Shown here: positions 26,022-37,605 of the stretch, piece by piece
Layout of the letters: every line of letters starts with the position of its first letter
Numbering within the stretch: the first letter of the stretch is position 1
NCBI GenBank assembly: GCA_000711775.1
Contig: ARYC01003333.1
Coordinates: 1-64,000, forward strand
DNA length: 64,000 nt
Source of the DNA: Oxytricha trifallax
Lineage: Eukaryota > Ciliophora > Spirotrichea > Sporadotrichida > Oxytrichidae
Direction of reading: 5' to 3'
Translations under genes and position numbers: made by a program
Notes under the pieces: generated by a model
Told to the model about the DNA's origin: nothing
The model's database searches: none
What the model saw: the letters and a program-made list of their open reading frames with translations, nothing else

Positions 26022-27840
26022 GCTTTTATTCAGTTAGCTAATGTTGTTTTCAAACTTCTAGTTATAATTTATACAACTTTTATAAATTTAACTAACTATC
26101 CTATAAAATATTAATTTCCAAGTATTTGATTCCGAAGGAAATCTTTTATCAATTTACTTTTATATAATGTTCTTGATTAACAAACCAATCAAACTGAGAA
26201 GTAAAGTATTTAAATCTATTCCTCTGTAATTATCATCCAGAGTGTATAGATTAATTTGATTTCTTTTAAGATTTAAATTAAAATGCAATAATTTTTTGCA
26301 AATATATCCAGCTGCAATTGCTAATACAAAGCTCTATATATATTACTGAAGAGACATCAGATTAAAAATAGGATTTTAGTGTTGCTTAAGAACAAATAGA
26401 AATTAGTTGATTTCTTAATTTCAGCATCATTCTCTAAATCATATTATCATTTTCTGTAATATTCTAATTTTTAATCAATTAAAATTTATAAAAATATTTA
26501 AATGAGTATCCAAAACTTATGGGAACGATTATTCTAGCAGATATTGTATAATAAATATATTATAATGACAAATGTATTATTGGATGTAACATCATAAGTT
26601 AAGAAAATGAGACATATTAAAATAATATTTCTTAATAATAATAAACATTCAATGAAGGTGAGTATCCATTATATAGGGTTTTATAAATATCTATACACCT
26701 TTAATATTGGGATTTATCCATGTTACATTTTTTAAAAAAATATTTGTCTTGCATAATATCTAAAGCAATCTTTTATAATCAGATTTAAATACTAATTATA
26801 TCAGATAGTAATGTTGAGTCTACTGAAGAAGCACATATATAATCTTCTTAACAATACAGATAAACTAATGAACTGAAAAAAGTGAAGGATATTTGAAGTG
26901 GTTACTTACAAAGTAATTTTCAATAAAAGTAGATTTAGATTATTTAATATTTCTTATAAATAGTATAGTTTAAAATTTCCAGAATTCATTTTTAAAGTAT
27001 TAAATGTCTATAAATTAATGTTAATAAACAGTTGAGAAATAGTTTTAAACTCTCTAATTTTAAAGATATGCAATTCATGCTTTATTAGCCCACTAAGTCA
27101 GGAGTATTTTCGGTCTTGTGACGGTAGTTTATTTGTTGGACAATAAGTGACTATTGGTAAGCTTAGACAACCTTAAGATGTTGATGCATGTAAAGGAATG
27201 GTAACCAAGGGTGAATATTTCTATGATTAGCAATGCTCCTAATTAGTAGTAGTTTTAATTAGTGATTATTCATATATTTTAATCTCTCTCTTATCTTCCT
27301 TTTCCAAAAATATTAGAATAATAAATAGTATACCTTTAGGCTTATTAATCATATTTAATTTTACAATATTTTTGAATACCATAATTTAGTTATTTTAAGT
27401 TTCTAAATTTAACTCGAATAAAACAAGTGACTTTAAATTTTTCAAATACAACCAGTTCTTATCATTCTTATTGCATATAATTGAAATTAAGAACATAAAC
27501 TCAGATTCTTTTATAATGGCACTATGTGGAACCAAAGGCCCTTTTTACAAAATCAAAAGGGTATTGAAACTTAGTTCAAAGGGTTTTATGGATTGTTAAT
27601 AATTTGATTATTTATACTTTGTTTTTTTTTACGATTGTGATTTATATTATTTTAATATCTTCCAAATTCTTTTAAAGTCTAAGTATTTTAGTGATTATAT
27701 GAGAGTATTGTTAAAAGCCCTAGGGACCCATTTAACGTTAATTTTTTGCATTTCTTCTCCTATAATTTCAAGGGATGATTTATTATTGAATTAGGAGTCA
27801 TGAATAATGACTTGCTTTATAACAACTGAAAAAAGCCTTT
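26022..27840. other. A+T-rich stretch, no supported gene
   Basis: Nothing recognised. A slightly less A+T-rich patch at 27100-27240 shows no usable reading. Confidence 0.45.
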
Positions 27841-27843
27841 CTA

Positions 27844-28560
27844 TTGGGGCTATTAAAAAATGATAGGAACCCAAATAGAGTCTATTTAATTATAGTAGCC
27901 TTATTTTTATTAAAAGTTGTTTATTTCGATGATATATTGCATTATCAAGCATTAAACCACTTTACTTCTTCAATTAGGTATAGTACTGTAAAAATTAAGT
28001 ATAAAATAGGGGTTCAGCCACCAATCTCCTCGTGGTGAACCTGGATACCTTCCTACTGTCTTTAATGCTCTCCGAGCTTGGACATATTGCTTTGCATTCA
28101 GTCGCGTGGCTCGAAAAATGGCTTAAGAGATAACTTGGACGTAGTCTCCCATTTTGCGTCGAGGCAGCACGCCTCCCATTAGAAGAGAAAACAGGTGTAG
28201 GTACCAACTTAATGGTTGGTAACACTTTTTGTAAACAACGTCATTAGGGTATAAGCCCCTTCATTTCGCAAGTTAGGAGTAAATGGGAAGGAGGCTGGAG
28301 TGGACTAATCACCCAAACATTCATGCGGAAGTAATGACTAGTTGTTAAACAGTGTCACAGTGTCGTAGACCTAGAAACTATGGTGGAATCAGGATTCTCA
28401 CTTCTGGATAAACATGTGGTCAGGCACCTTCTAGAATGATTTAAGTTGCGAATATTGGCCGTAATATAAGGTCTTCCTTAATTTACTAAAAATCATCAAC
28501 ATCATCAAGTAAAAAATAGAAAATACTCTAAGTGTTGGATCACCCAATGTTAAATTAATA
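27844..28560 (+). pseudogene. less A+T-rich island, gene-like but with changing frame
   Basis: Composition changes sharply at about 28010-28490. Plus-strand readings are protein-like, but the favoured frame changes: G+C by codon position fits one frame at 28141-28200 (14/10/7) and the next at 28261-28320 (11/8/7). Readable pieces include CVEAARLPLEEKTGVGTN (28158 on) and VVDLETMVESGFSLLDKH (28360 on), and the 3' edge has HQHHQVKNRKYSKCW-like sequence with two cysteines. A 64-residue standard-code frame from 27844 leads into it. This is best read as a decayed or indel-containing gene. The dense short open pieces on the minus strand (76 residues at 27995-28225) are probably antisense. Family unknown. 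Confidence 0.35.
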
Positions 28561-30480
28561 GTAAAAATCTTCACTTTTAGATTTTCACTCTGTATCCCCT
28601 TTTATAATTAGTCTGAATAATTTTTAATTCCGACGAGGCCCAAGGATTTATAGGAAACTTCATATGCTTAAATACTACTTTTTCATCTAAATTTATTATT
28701 ACTCTTCTTTAAAAAAAGGTATTCAATAATTTTTTTAGCTGCAAAACTTCTGCTTATATAAACTACTAGCTGTTTGTTCTTAATTATATCTAGACAGTAA
28801 TTTTCTTTTAATAAAAAATAACATTCTAATTGATTTTTCAAATTTAGTTTTATGAAACTTATATTCCCAATTTTTTTAATAATTAATTCTTAAATAAATT
28901 TAATTTATTTTAACTTACATTAATAAAGTTGTATTTCTACGTTCCTCTTTTATAAATTGCAAATAAACTTTTTATGTCTTGGTTTATTATTTAATTCTTA
29001 AGTTGTTACTTTTAAAATATGTGTCGCCAAATTTGATGATTAAATTAATCAATTGAAATATGTCTGTTTAGGAGCGTTTAAGTATCTATTGTTTAGAACA
29101 GTCCTCTTCTTTCAATAAACTTATTATCCTTTATGCTTATTAGGAGTTGACTTTAGTTTATATATTAGCTTAACTACTACTTAGTTATCACTTGATTTGT
29201 GTTAAAAGCAGTACTTAGTTTTTGTTTTTACTTTAGAATCTATTAAAGTCATCCTCAGGGGTCTTAATAAAAACGTTTTTATCTAAAAATCATTAGATTT
29301 TATTTATATCTCACTTTATCAACACCTGCGTATTGTAAATTTTCTAAAATTTAATTTATATGACAAGCAAATTCTTTAAGCTTGCTCTAACTTCTTATTA
29401 AAAATTAATTTAATTATAATTTGCTCAAGCTATTACAGACTATGCTTCATTTTTAAATTCGGAAATTTAAAAATTTGGACAGTCTAAAGATAAATTCAGC
29501 AACTCTATATTTTCTAGTTCTTATATATTTTTTATTTGAAACTTCAAGAACTCCTATTGAGCAAATTTATTAAAGAGGTAACTCTAGTAATCGTATTGCT
29601 TCAAAATGTAAACTATCGTCTATATAAGAATTTTCTTTAACTTATATTTATTTACTCAAGGCTATTGATTCATTTTTTAATGAAGATTAGTAGTCACTAC
29701 AATAGTTATTATATTTTATTTCTTTCTTAATTAGTGCTTTTTTAATAAAATTATACAAAGATTTCTTTTGCAGTTAATTATGTTTTGTGTGGAATTATTT
29801 TCTTATAAAGAATTTATTCTTCAAGAGTTAACTAATTGTTTAATTAATTAAAAGACATAGTCAAAACTAATTTATAATATATTTTTACTAAAATTATTCA
29901 CTCTCTTCCTATTTTAAGCAACAACTTTCTTAACTGCTGTTAGAAAATGAAAACAATTTATAACAAGAAAATATCCATTAATTTAAAGAGAAAATTGTAA
30001 GTAAAAAAGAATTATACAATTTCTTAACTCATAAATATTGCTCAGCAGCCTATTTGCCAAAAATAAATTGTATGAATGTATTCTCCTTCATGGATATCAT
30101 TAATAGAGAGAAAGAAGTAAGACTATTTAACTTTATAGTTATAGTACTAAAAAAAAGCAACGTTGTTCTTTCAGCAGTTTCTCAGATTGAAGGATTAATT
30201 TCAGATGACTTTTTATAATTTACAGAAGGCAGAACTAGCTTAAATATTTGCCAAGTCAGTATGACTGGCTCTATCTTTATAAAAGATGGCTTTTTAACAT
30301 TTTATTATCTCTTGAATTAGGATTGAGTGCTTAAAATGATTTAAGATGTTAAATTAAAACGACTAGAAAGACAAGAATAGTCCTAAAACATAATAGTGTA
30401 CATATTAAGCCTGAATTTGCAAATGCACTCTTAAACAGCCCTAACTTTAGTAGTAAGTATATGCTTTTATTATAATTTGT
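28561..30480. other. A+T-rich stretch, no supported gene
   Basis: Long A/T runs with no repeat, inverted repeat or codon bias recognised. Confidence 0.45.
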
Positions 30481-30509
30481 ATAGTGTAGAAGGGAGGGCT
30501 GTCTCTCTT

Positions 30510-30716
30510 ATGAAACAAAGTGGCAAAAGAAAAACAATACATTCACTAATTAAAAAAATGAAAGGCAATCAGTAATTTGAATTGCCAACTTAGAGAAAAT
30601 TATTAGATGAAAATAAAAGAATTAAGGAAGAAGTAAATTAAATGAAAGACGAAATAGGGCATTTAATAATCTACAATAACTTGATCATACAACTTAATGA
30701 GGAATCTGGATGATGA
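30510..30716 (+). CDS. small coiled-coil protein candidate
   Basis: ATG at 30510 opens about 67 codons rich in Lys, Glu and Asn (MKQSGKRKTIHSLIKKMKGN, then a heptad-like stretch LLDENKRIKEEVNQMKDEI), ending at a double TGA at 30711-30716. Two TAA/TAG codons lie inside and read as Gln. Purine richness of the plus strand from 30490 to 30830 supports this direction. The tandem TGA would be a natural stop even under an ambiguous code. A second frame opens exactly at the overlap (next entry), so the two may be parts of one gene separated by an indel. Confidence 0.42.
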
Positions 30717-31115
30717 AAGCAAAACAAACCTTAAAACTTATAAAGTTTATCGAAGAAAAATATATTTATAATATGATTAATGAACTTAACTTAGATTTAT
30801 TCACATATTTAAACATTTATATTGATGAAATATAAAACAATCATGAAATAAAAAATTTAAAAATATAAAAAACTGCTATTAATTACACATTTGTAGGTTT
30901 AATTATATAAAAGAAAGGCATATATTAGAAATAAATTAGTATATTTTAGACGAATATGGAAATGTTTGCAGTTATAAGTAAAACTCACAAGAATGATTAT
31001 ATTTATTTTGATTTATCAAAACGTTTGTTTTTCAGCTTATGCTTGATTTTAAATTATCATTCTAACTTTTTTTATATCTATTTTATCTTTAAAATACGCA
31101 GATTATGCTAGCAAA
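30710..31115 (+). CDS. second frame overlapping the end of the coiled-coil gene
   Basis: ATGATG at 30710 overlaps the TGATGA that ends the previous frame. It reads MMKAKQTLKLIKFIEEKYIY and, further on, FTYLNIYIDEI and VISKTHKNDYIYFDLSK near 30990, fading into hydrophobic sequence by 31.1 kb. In-frame TAA/TAG read as Gln. It could be a separate gene or the same gene after a frame change. Overlapping genes are rare in ciliates, so an indel or an overlooked short intron is more likely. No domain recognised. Confidence 0.35.
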
Positions 31116-31568
31116 TTTTGAAGCGTACATTATGAGCAACTTAACTCTAAAAATATCATCAATAGTATATACTATTTGTTAAATTAGGTTTTTATGTTTA
31201 AATATTTCAAATAAAATTACTTACCATTGATTTTTACAACTAAAAAGTCTTTTGTAATCAGAGTAGATCCATGAGTTGAGAGATTATTAAATATCATTAT
31301 ATTAATATTTTTGATAATTAAAAATATATTTCAGTTGTTAATTAATTTAAACAATTTTTAATTTTGAAATGTTTATGATCGCTACTAAAATTCTAACAAA
31401 CTCTTGAACAATTGGAATTGCAATATAAGAATAATTAGCAAATTAATCTAAGAAATTTACATAGCATTATAAAACCTAAAACAACTTATAAAACATTATA
31501 AAATCTCTTAATAAATTATACAGTAAATCCTCGTCAGTTTAATTACAAAATTAATATTTATTAAGTTA

Positions 31569-31735
31569 TGTTTAAGAAGACATATGGACTCATTGAAAGT
31601 TCAATGTATTCTGCGGAATATAAGTTAAAAAAATTAAAGTAGTAAGTAAATTTGTATAGGAATTCTCACTTATTTTATAAGGAGCAGGTCTTGGGCAAAA
31701 AAAGGATATTTAAAAATAATAAAAATATAAAGAAT
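31569..31735 (+). repeat. short three-copy repeat, copy 2
   Basis: Carries AAGAAGACATATGGACTC, TTTGTATAGGAATTC, TTATTTTATAAGGAGCAGG and TCTTGGGCAAAAA, the closest match to the inverted copy at 12330-12490. Confidence 0.75.
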
Positions 31736-31891
31736 AAGTCTCCCAACACTAAGAACCATTAAAGTGAGGAGAGTTTGATTTTTAAAAAAATGTCATCAAA
31801 TAAAACATCAAAGATACTTGAGTTATAAAAATTTTAAATTTCCAAAAATCAAAGAAAGCTATTCAAATTCTTTGTGAAGTTTATCTTGTAA

Positions 31892-31941
31892 CTCGAAAAA
31901 GAGGATTTAAAGTTATGAAGTGCGACAACAAAAAATTATTA
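31892..31941 (+). repeat. 49-bp direct repeat, left member
   Basis: CTCGAAAAAGAGGATTTAAA followed by GTTATGAAGTGCGACAACAA and AAAATTATTA. It is repeated with one mismatch at 32284-32333, 392 bases away, so the duplication is recent. Confidence 0.93.
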
Positions 31942-32283
31942 ATTTTATATATCGAATAATAGAAGAGCCTCAATAAAGTCATGCTCTGTAAGTTAAATCT
32001 GTCCCAAATATACCTCATCTTGCTCCTCGTCCCTTAACAAACAAGATCCATACACTTTGACACATTTTCAATTTCTTTAAATGGCTCAACATGCTTAAAC
32101 ATGACAATTTTATCTTAAAAAAGCATAGTAAAATAACGGCACTTGAGTTCTTCAGAGTCTAACTTTTTAATGAGGGCATATATCTTCAATCTGATTTCGA
32201 ATTCACGTAAAATAGATGGTCAATTAGTACTATAGCTCGAGGCCATCATCTCTACCGCGATTTTGGGTGCCCCTCGGGAACAC
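31942..32283 (-). CDS. gene-like segment enclosed by 49-bp direct repeats
   Basis: Less A+T rich than its flanks. The minus strand reads GAPKIAVEMMASSYSTN near 32270-32220, then PSILREFEIRLKIYALIKK, DSEELKCRYFTML and EPFKEIENVSKCMDL down to about 32050, in one frame with TAA as Gln and one TGA after STN. The reading starts in the right-hand repeat. No ATG was chosen because the frame is open on both sides. The repeats at both edges suggest that the whole block was duplicated or inserted as a unit. Family unknown. Confidence 0.38.
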
Positions 32284-32333
32284 CTCGAAAAAGAGGATTT
32301 AAAGTTTTGAAGTGCGACAACAAAAAATTATTA
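32284..32333 (+). repeat. 49-bp direct repeat, right member
   Basis: Same sequence as 31892-31941 except GTTTTGAAG for GTTATGAAG. It is followed directly by copy 3 of the short three-copy repeat. Confidence 0.93.
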
Positions 32334-32335
32334 TA

Positions 32336-32500
32336 GAAGTCTAATGGATTTCTTAAAAGTTTATTGTATTTTGTCTAAGATAAGTTTAAGAATTATAAGT
32401 AATTTATTTGGATTTGAATTTTCATTTATTTTAGGAGTGTTATGTCTATGGCGAAAATATATTTTCAAAATAATAAAAATAAAAAGTCTTGTTCACCTTA
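32336..32500 (+). repeat. short three-copy repeat, copy 3 (diverged)
   Basis: Aligns with 31569-31735 through GGATTTCTTAAAAGTTTATT, AAGATAAGTTTAAGAATTAT and the closing AAAATAATAAAAATAAAAAG. Downstream similarity continues (TTCAATTAAAGCGGAGAGTTCG against CCATTAAAGTGAGGAGAGTTTG at 31758). The 31.57-31.94 and 32.28-32.55 kb blocks are therefore related on both sides of the direct repeats. Confidence 0.6.
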
Positions 32501-32559
32501 CACTAAGTTCAATTAAAGCGGAGAGTTCGATTATAAAATAATTATGAAATTTAACTTAG

Positions 32560-33060
32560 ATTATTAAATTTAAAATGAAGCTTTATTATTCAATTTTCCG
32601 AAGAGATTTTTTATAAATGAAGTTTGAATTTTTAATTGAATATTCTAAAATTTCATTATTTCATTAAGCGATTATTAATTTGCAAAACTTTAATTTATTT
32701 TTATTTATATACTAATATATAATTAAAGTGATGAGATAAGTCGAAATTATATTTTTGACTTAACTCGTTTAAACAATTTAATTTAAATTAATATTTATTC
32801 TTTATTTCATTTTATTATAACTTATCTAATATTTTGATTATTACCTTATCCAATAATTCCTACATTATTAAATGAATATCCTTTTCCCATAAACATAATT
32901 GGTATTAATTATTTATGAATAAAATAAAGAATGCATTTGTAAAGTGGATTATTTAATCATTTGCTGGAAAATGCGATTAATTTTCCTAATTATAATGAAA
33001 TTAAATGTATTATATTTAAATTTAAACTTAAGTTGATATCATTGAGTCATTCACTTAAGT
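32560..33060. other. A+T-rich spacer, nothing identified
   Basis: No repeat or RNA gene recognised. A plus-strand reading at 32960-33060 could belong to the following gene in another frame. Confidence 0.4.
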
Positions 33061-33064
33061 TTTT

Positions 33065-33289
33065 ATGTCACAAAAAACAAATCAGAGGATGTTATATCTT
33101 ATCAATACTTTACATCAGGAGTGCCAAAACAAATTTACAGAGTGCACATTAGACACTGTAATAATATGTGGAGAACATAGTAAGTGTGATCAAATGATGC
33201 AGACTACTAAGAATACTGGAAAGATAAAAGAGCTGTTTCTTGATTCTATTTATGTAATTATTGATACTTCTTATTTAAATACATTTTAA
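33065..33289 (+). CDS. small gene candidate, Cys- and Gln-containing protein
   Basis: ATG at 33065 opens 74 codons with no standard stop, rare in this DNA: MSQKTNQRMLYLINTLHQEC, then FTECTLDTVIICGEHSKCDQ and a Lys-rich stretch, ending with TAA at 33287-33289. Four cysteines in about 30 residues could be a metal site but the spacing fits no family I know. If TAA is Gln here the frame continues to a TGA near 33369. It is also open upstream as QVDIIESFTQVF, so ATG 33065 may be internal. Plus-strand purine excess agrees with the direction. Confidence 0.5.
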   Translation: MSQKTNQRMLYLINTLHQECQNKFTECTLDTVIICGEHSKCDQMMQTTKNTGKIKELFLDSIYVIIDTSYLNTF

Positions 33290-33960
33290 ATTATAAATTT
33301 TCACTTACTTTTAATAATTATAAGAAATATATTAACCTTTAAAATAAACATATCTGCATTGACTAGGTGATTTGGACTTAATCTTAAAGTAATATTTGCT
33401 AATTATCGAGCACTTCTTAAGTAGCAAATGGCGGGAAATATAAGACTTGTAGTAATATGTTAGTTGGATTGTTATTCCTCGAATAAACACCAAGAATAAA
33501 AATTCAAAATTTACAATAAATATATATTTATGAATTAGTTATTCTATTTTATAAATAATATTTGCTATAAAATTTATTTAGGAATAATGTAAGAGATATC
33601 ATAGTGCATATTAAGCCTGCAGATTCAAAATTTCGTCATAACTGTGCAACTTCTTTATGCTTATTATGAATAAGTGATGTTTATTAAATACAACCATTTG
33701 CTGCAGCAACATATATGACAGACTATCTTTGCAAGATGTAAAAACAAAGAGGCATTTGCAAGGATAAATTTTGGAAAACGAGTCAAAACATAATTCCTAT
33801 GACGCTAATACAATTTCTTTAATTTGTGGCATGAAGGAAAAGTCAGAAATAAGAATTTCAATTTATCCTCCATTTTGATTAAGAATATTTACTTCATTTT
33901 CGTATATTTTTAATGTTAAATACTCACCGTAATTTCTGTGGTTATAGTTAGTTAGTTTTA
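33290..33960. other. A+T-rich spacer, nothing firm
   Basis: No repeats or RNA genes recognised. Short readings exist on the plus strand but have no measurable bias. Confidence 0.4.
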
Positions 33961-34680
33961 AGCGATTGAATTAATTACGGGAGATTTTAACCGTTTATAC
34001 AAGTTAACATCAAACCTTTCAAAGTACTCTCAGACTAACACATGATCTCTGAAATCCCCACGCGCTTTGTAGTATGGACTTTATCTACAGCTGGACCCAA
34101 CCCCAGGTGATCTCAACCTGTGAAACTTCCAATTGCCCCTTCCGAATTGTTAACCTTTTCCGATTGATGCTTGCCCATCTCTTGCTGTCTGTTTCTAAAA
34201 ACTCCGGCTACTTATCTTCCCAGGGAAAATTCACAGTGTTTTATACCCCTGCTTGGTTCATCTAGGAGGTAGATCCCCAATTTTCAAGCAGAGTAGACTC
34301 ATTACGGACTCCAGGCACGATCCTAGTCTTAGCATCACAGAACCTGAAAGGGTACCACTTCCCTGTGCTATGCTGTGATGGGAACTTTATTTTTAACATG
34401 ACATAAGTTCAGTTTAGTCGATTTTTTGTTGTTGGTGTGGTACCCCTATACCTTTGAGTAACTCCTCAGATCCGAGACTTACTTTGAAAAACCAGGTGCT
34501 ATTACGGTTTCGAACCCTCCAGGGTACCGGAATTGGTCGGATTGATTACCGACTTACCAGTAGGTCGAAAATCTTCTGTGCATATAACATGAATTTCTTC
34601 TGAAGAAAGTGGAGATATTAAATAAACCTAAAGATATGTCTTAAATTAAATGGATATAATTTTAGCTATTTGAAGTAATT
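33961..34680. other. G+C-richer coding-like island, strand undecided
   Basis: 34020-34610 is among the least A+T-rich blocks in the window. Two full-length readings compete. The plus frame starting at 33961 continues without change into the 34681-36430 candidate (reads SELLTFSDWCLPISCC near 34141 and NPPGYRNWSDWLPTYQ near 34513). A minus frame reads NQSDQFRYPGGFETV near 34540 and SEGAIGSFTGWDHLGLG near 34140. G+C by position in line 34081 is 11/13/6 for the plus and 13/11/6 for the minus reading, and other lines are flat, so neither is decided. A 63-residue standard-code frame at 34074-34265 is the plus reading. Confidence 0.4.
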
Positions 34681-36430
34681 ATTCTAATAGATTAAGAAAC
34701 TCTTGAAACAGAGGATGTAAAGAAATTTACGGAACTAGAAGGAATAACAATAATATGAGAAAGGCAAGGATCTTAATTATGTACACTATAAATAGATTAA
34801 TATATTCAATGAATTTTAGTTTTTAAATATTTATTAAATAAGTTGTTTGATAATAAATATTTCTATATGAACTGAGCTTATGTATATTTGAGAAGTTACA
34901 AATTATGTACAAACAATAGATAAACAGCTATAAACATCAAGAAGGAAGGAATAGGTAACTTTAACGTTTTCTTGCCAAGTTGATTTTTTGATTTTCTAAA
35001 ATAAACATATATAAAATAGTAATTATCTATGCAATTTTCATACTATTATTGAGGAAAATGTTGATTCCTAAATAATTTTCAAAATCTAGCATCGCCTTAT
35101 TGATTTAACTCCATTTACAGTATTAATGACTTCTATCTGCCAAAACTTGATGATATCTAATAAACAAAGCTGGTATCTTAAGTTTTATTAGACAACAACC
35201 AAATTATAAAATGCATTACTAATTTAAGTAATGAAGAAGTGACTCCTAATTTACGCTATTAGAAACTTAAACGCTGTGAAATTTAATGAAGATTATTAAT
35301 ATCTCAAAATGGTTTGAATATAAAATAAATCTATTTATTCATTAATTCATTAAACAATTTGTTATGATTATATTATTGAAGGAATTATTGAATCAAATGA
35401 TTAAGAAGAAGATTAAGTGGAGCTGCTAAATAATAACAATACGATGATTCTCAAGTGATTACTCTGACAAAGACCTCTGACAAGACATTCCTATGGAGCA
35501 GCTGCACTGATGAATTTGATTCATAAATAAAGAAGTTAGACTTACAAATATATTAATAACCATGCTATTCAAGTAAATTTGATCACTAATTATTAATGAA
35601 TTTAGGAGCCTTTTATAGCTAGATAATTGTCTATAATAGTCCTGATCAAAATATAATTTTAATTCTTTAAAGGCCCCCTTATAATTGTTGCTCTAAAATG
35701 ATTATTCAAAGATTTTTCAATTATCAGCAACTTATAAGATGAATATAATATCTTTGACATTTAAGAAAGGACTGGTGTAAATTAATTATTTTCGAAAACA
35801 AACAAAATAAGAAGTTACTTTGAGGACTTGACTACTAGTTATTCACAGAAAACAGTTTGATAGATGCTAAGAATGATTAATAAGTGATAGAACATTTTAT
35901 TAGACACTAAATGCCACCTAAATTGAATTCATTAATTATGTTATTTAATATCTATATAAATTTTAACATTCATTCTTCTCTCGAAAATGATAACTCATGA
36001 TAAGTTATTAGTATTTTTCAAAACATGTTTTTTAATGATTAATCTATATAAGTACACTCTAGTTAACTTTTACAATTAAAAGAACTTTTTATTTACAAAA
36101 AATACACATATTATTGATAAATATAAAAACAATTAAAAATTACTATAAGTAGTTAAAATAAAAAAGAGATGAAATTGCTTGTTAATAATACAAATAAAAG
36201 TATTTATTAATATATTGGCCATGTAATATTTAAGTTTGAGAATAAATTATTGAAACACCCATTTATAATGTTTGATATTAGTTTTATTTAGAAGATTTTA
36301 AAAATCTTTCTCTTTGAGCGAAGAAGTGTTAAAAGGAGATATACACTTGTTATTTGGGTAAGTATTTGCATTATGAAACAATATTAATTGTTATACTTCC
36401 ATGCTTTGAGCCTGAGTTTATCTGCTAATG
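34681..36430 (+). CDS. long candidate gene, unrecognised, reaches the foldback element
   Basis: One plus frame (first bases with remainder 1) reads as a hydrophilic protein with TAA/TAG as Gln and TGA as Trp for about 580 codons. A nearby ATG is at 34636. Landmarks are QETLETEDVKKFTELEG near 34696, NLSNEEVTPNLRYQKLKR near 35221, DDSQVITLTKTSDKTFL near 35445 and LFTENSLIDAKND near 35839. In nine hand-counted lines G occurs 41/29/20 times at positions 1/2/3, but line 35461 disagrees, so an indel or misreading is possible. It ends against the foldback element at 36431. The order of motifs vaguely resembles ciliate hybrid sensor kinases; I do not claim it. Confidence 0.38.
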
Positions 36431-36981
36431 AGTAAAAATTGAGTAAATTTCCAGAATATATTTAAATAATCAATCATTTATTGACACTATTTTAATTTTA
36501 ATTATTATAATCTAATTAAAGAGCATCTATCTCGAAATTTTGATCATTTCGAGATACGTGCCAAATAAATATAATTAAATAATCAAACCTTAAATCACTA
36601 AATATTAATGAAATTAAATATTAATATAAATGGAAGGTCATTTGCTATTAATTTTACAGTTTAATATATAATTTACAAATCATATAGGGATTATTGATTA
36701 TTTTAAAAAATCTTAGTTTAAATTAAATAATAATATGCTAGTATAACTTAATTTTGATTTAGTTTTAAAATGAACTTCCATTTATATTAATATTTAATTT
36801 CATTAATATTTAGTGATTTAAGGTTTGATTATTTAATTATATTTATTTGGCACGTATCTCGAAATGATCAAAATTTACGAGATAGATGCTCTTTAATTAG
36901 ATTATAATAATTAAAATTAAAATAGTGTCAATAAATGATTGATTATTTAAATATATTCTGGAAATTTACTCAATTTTTACT
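36431..36981. repeat. foldback element 1: near-perfect 206-bp inverted arms
   Basis: Arms 36431-36636 and 36775-36981 are nearly exact reverse complements. The outer ends are AGTAAAAATTGAGTAAATTT and its complement; the inner ends are ATATAAATGGAAG and CTTCCATTTATAT. The 138-bp centre is A+T rich. A small palindrome ATCTCGAAA...TTTCGAGAT lies inside the left arm (36529-36555). High arm identity implies a young element or gene conversion. Flanks share AATG close to both ends, but no clean target duplication was seen. Probably a foldback or MITE-like non-autonomous element. Confidence 0.92.
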
Positions 36982-37605
36982 AAATGAAGTTTCACGGATT
37001 CATAAAAAACCATTCATTAAGCACTTACTTCAAGACGATACTTAAACTAATGAAAGCATAAGAATTATCAAATAAATTAAAAAATAAATATAGAATAGAT
37101 AATTAAATTGAGAGGGCTAATGTAAGATAATTGTCCTCATATTTATTTTTTAAATATAAAATTACTTTGTAATTAAATTTGAATTACTATTAATCTAAAA
37201 AGACATATAAATTTTATATAAATATATAATGAATTATACAGCTGAAAGCTATTAAATACATTTACCATAATTGATCAGATAAATAAACAAACACTATAAC
37301 ATAATAAAAAGTGTCATCCTCAATACAGTCTAAGATTTTAGTTGCATATCTCAGCTTAAAATTTTAGTAAGTGAAAAAATGCTAAGCCATCACTCTTATA
37401 ATCCAAAAGCTCGAAATTCTAAGCAGATTATTGGAAAAAAATATATTTGATGCAAGGAAAGATACACATAAAATGATTGATATGAAAATTGCCAAAATAT
37501 GTCATATTTTCCACATAAAGAGACTTAATAAGACGAGATCTAAAAAAGGAATCATTTTTAACTCATAAAAAGTATTAAATATTATCAGAAATAAAAGCTT
37601 TTTTC
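36982..37605. other. A+T-rich spacer between foldback element and satellite
   Basis: No feature recognised. Confidence 0.5.

Noticed and set aside
31970-32290. Plus-strand reading of the block between the 49-bp repeats
   Set aside because: It yields Ser/Pro/Leu-rich low-quality peptide, while the minus strand gives a balanced hydrophilic reading in one frame.
12330-32500. LTR retroelement bounded by the short repeats
   Set aside because: Copies are in opposite orientation, ends lack TG...CA and target duplications, and no reverse transcriptase or integrase motif was seen between them.
34452-34541. tRNA-like fold: GGTACCC pairs with GGGTACC about 90 bases apart, with GGTTTCGAACCC inside
   Set aside because: The T-arm stem does not pair, no D-arm or anticodon stem of normal size can be drawn, and GGTACC is self-complementary so the match is cheap.
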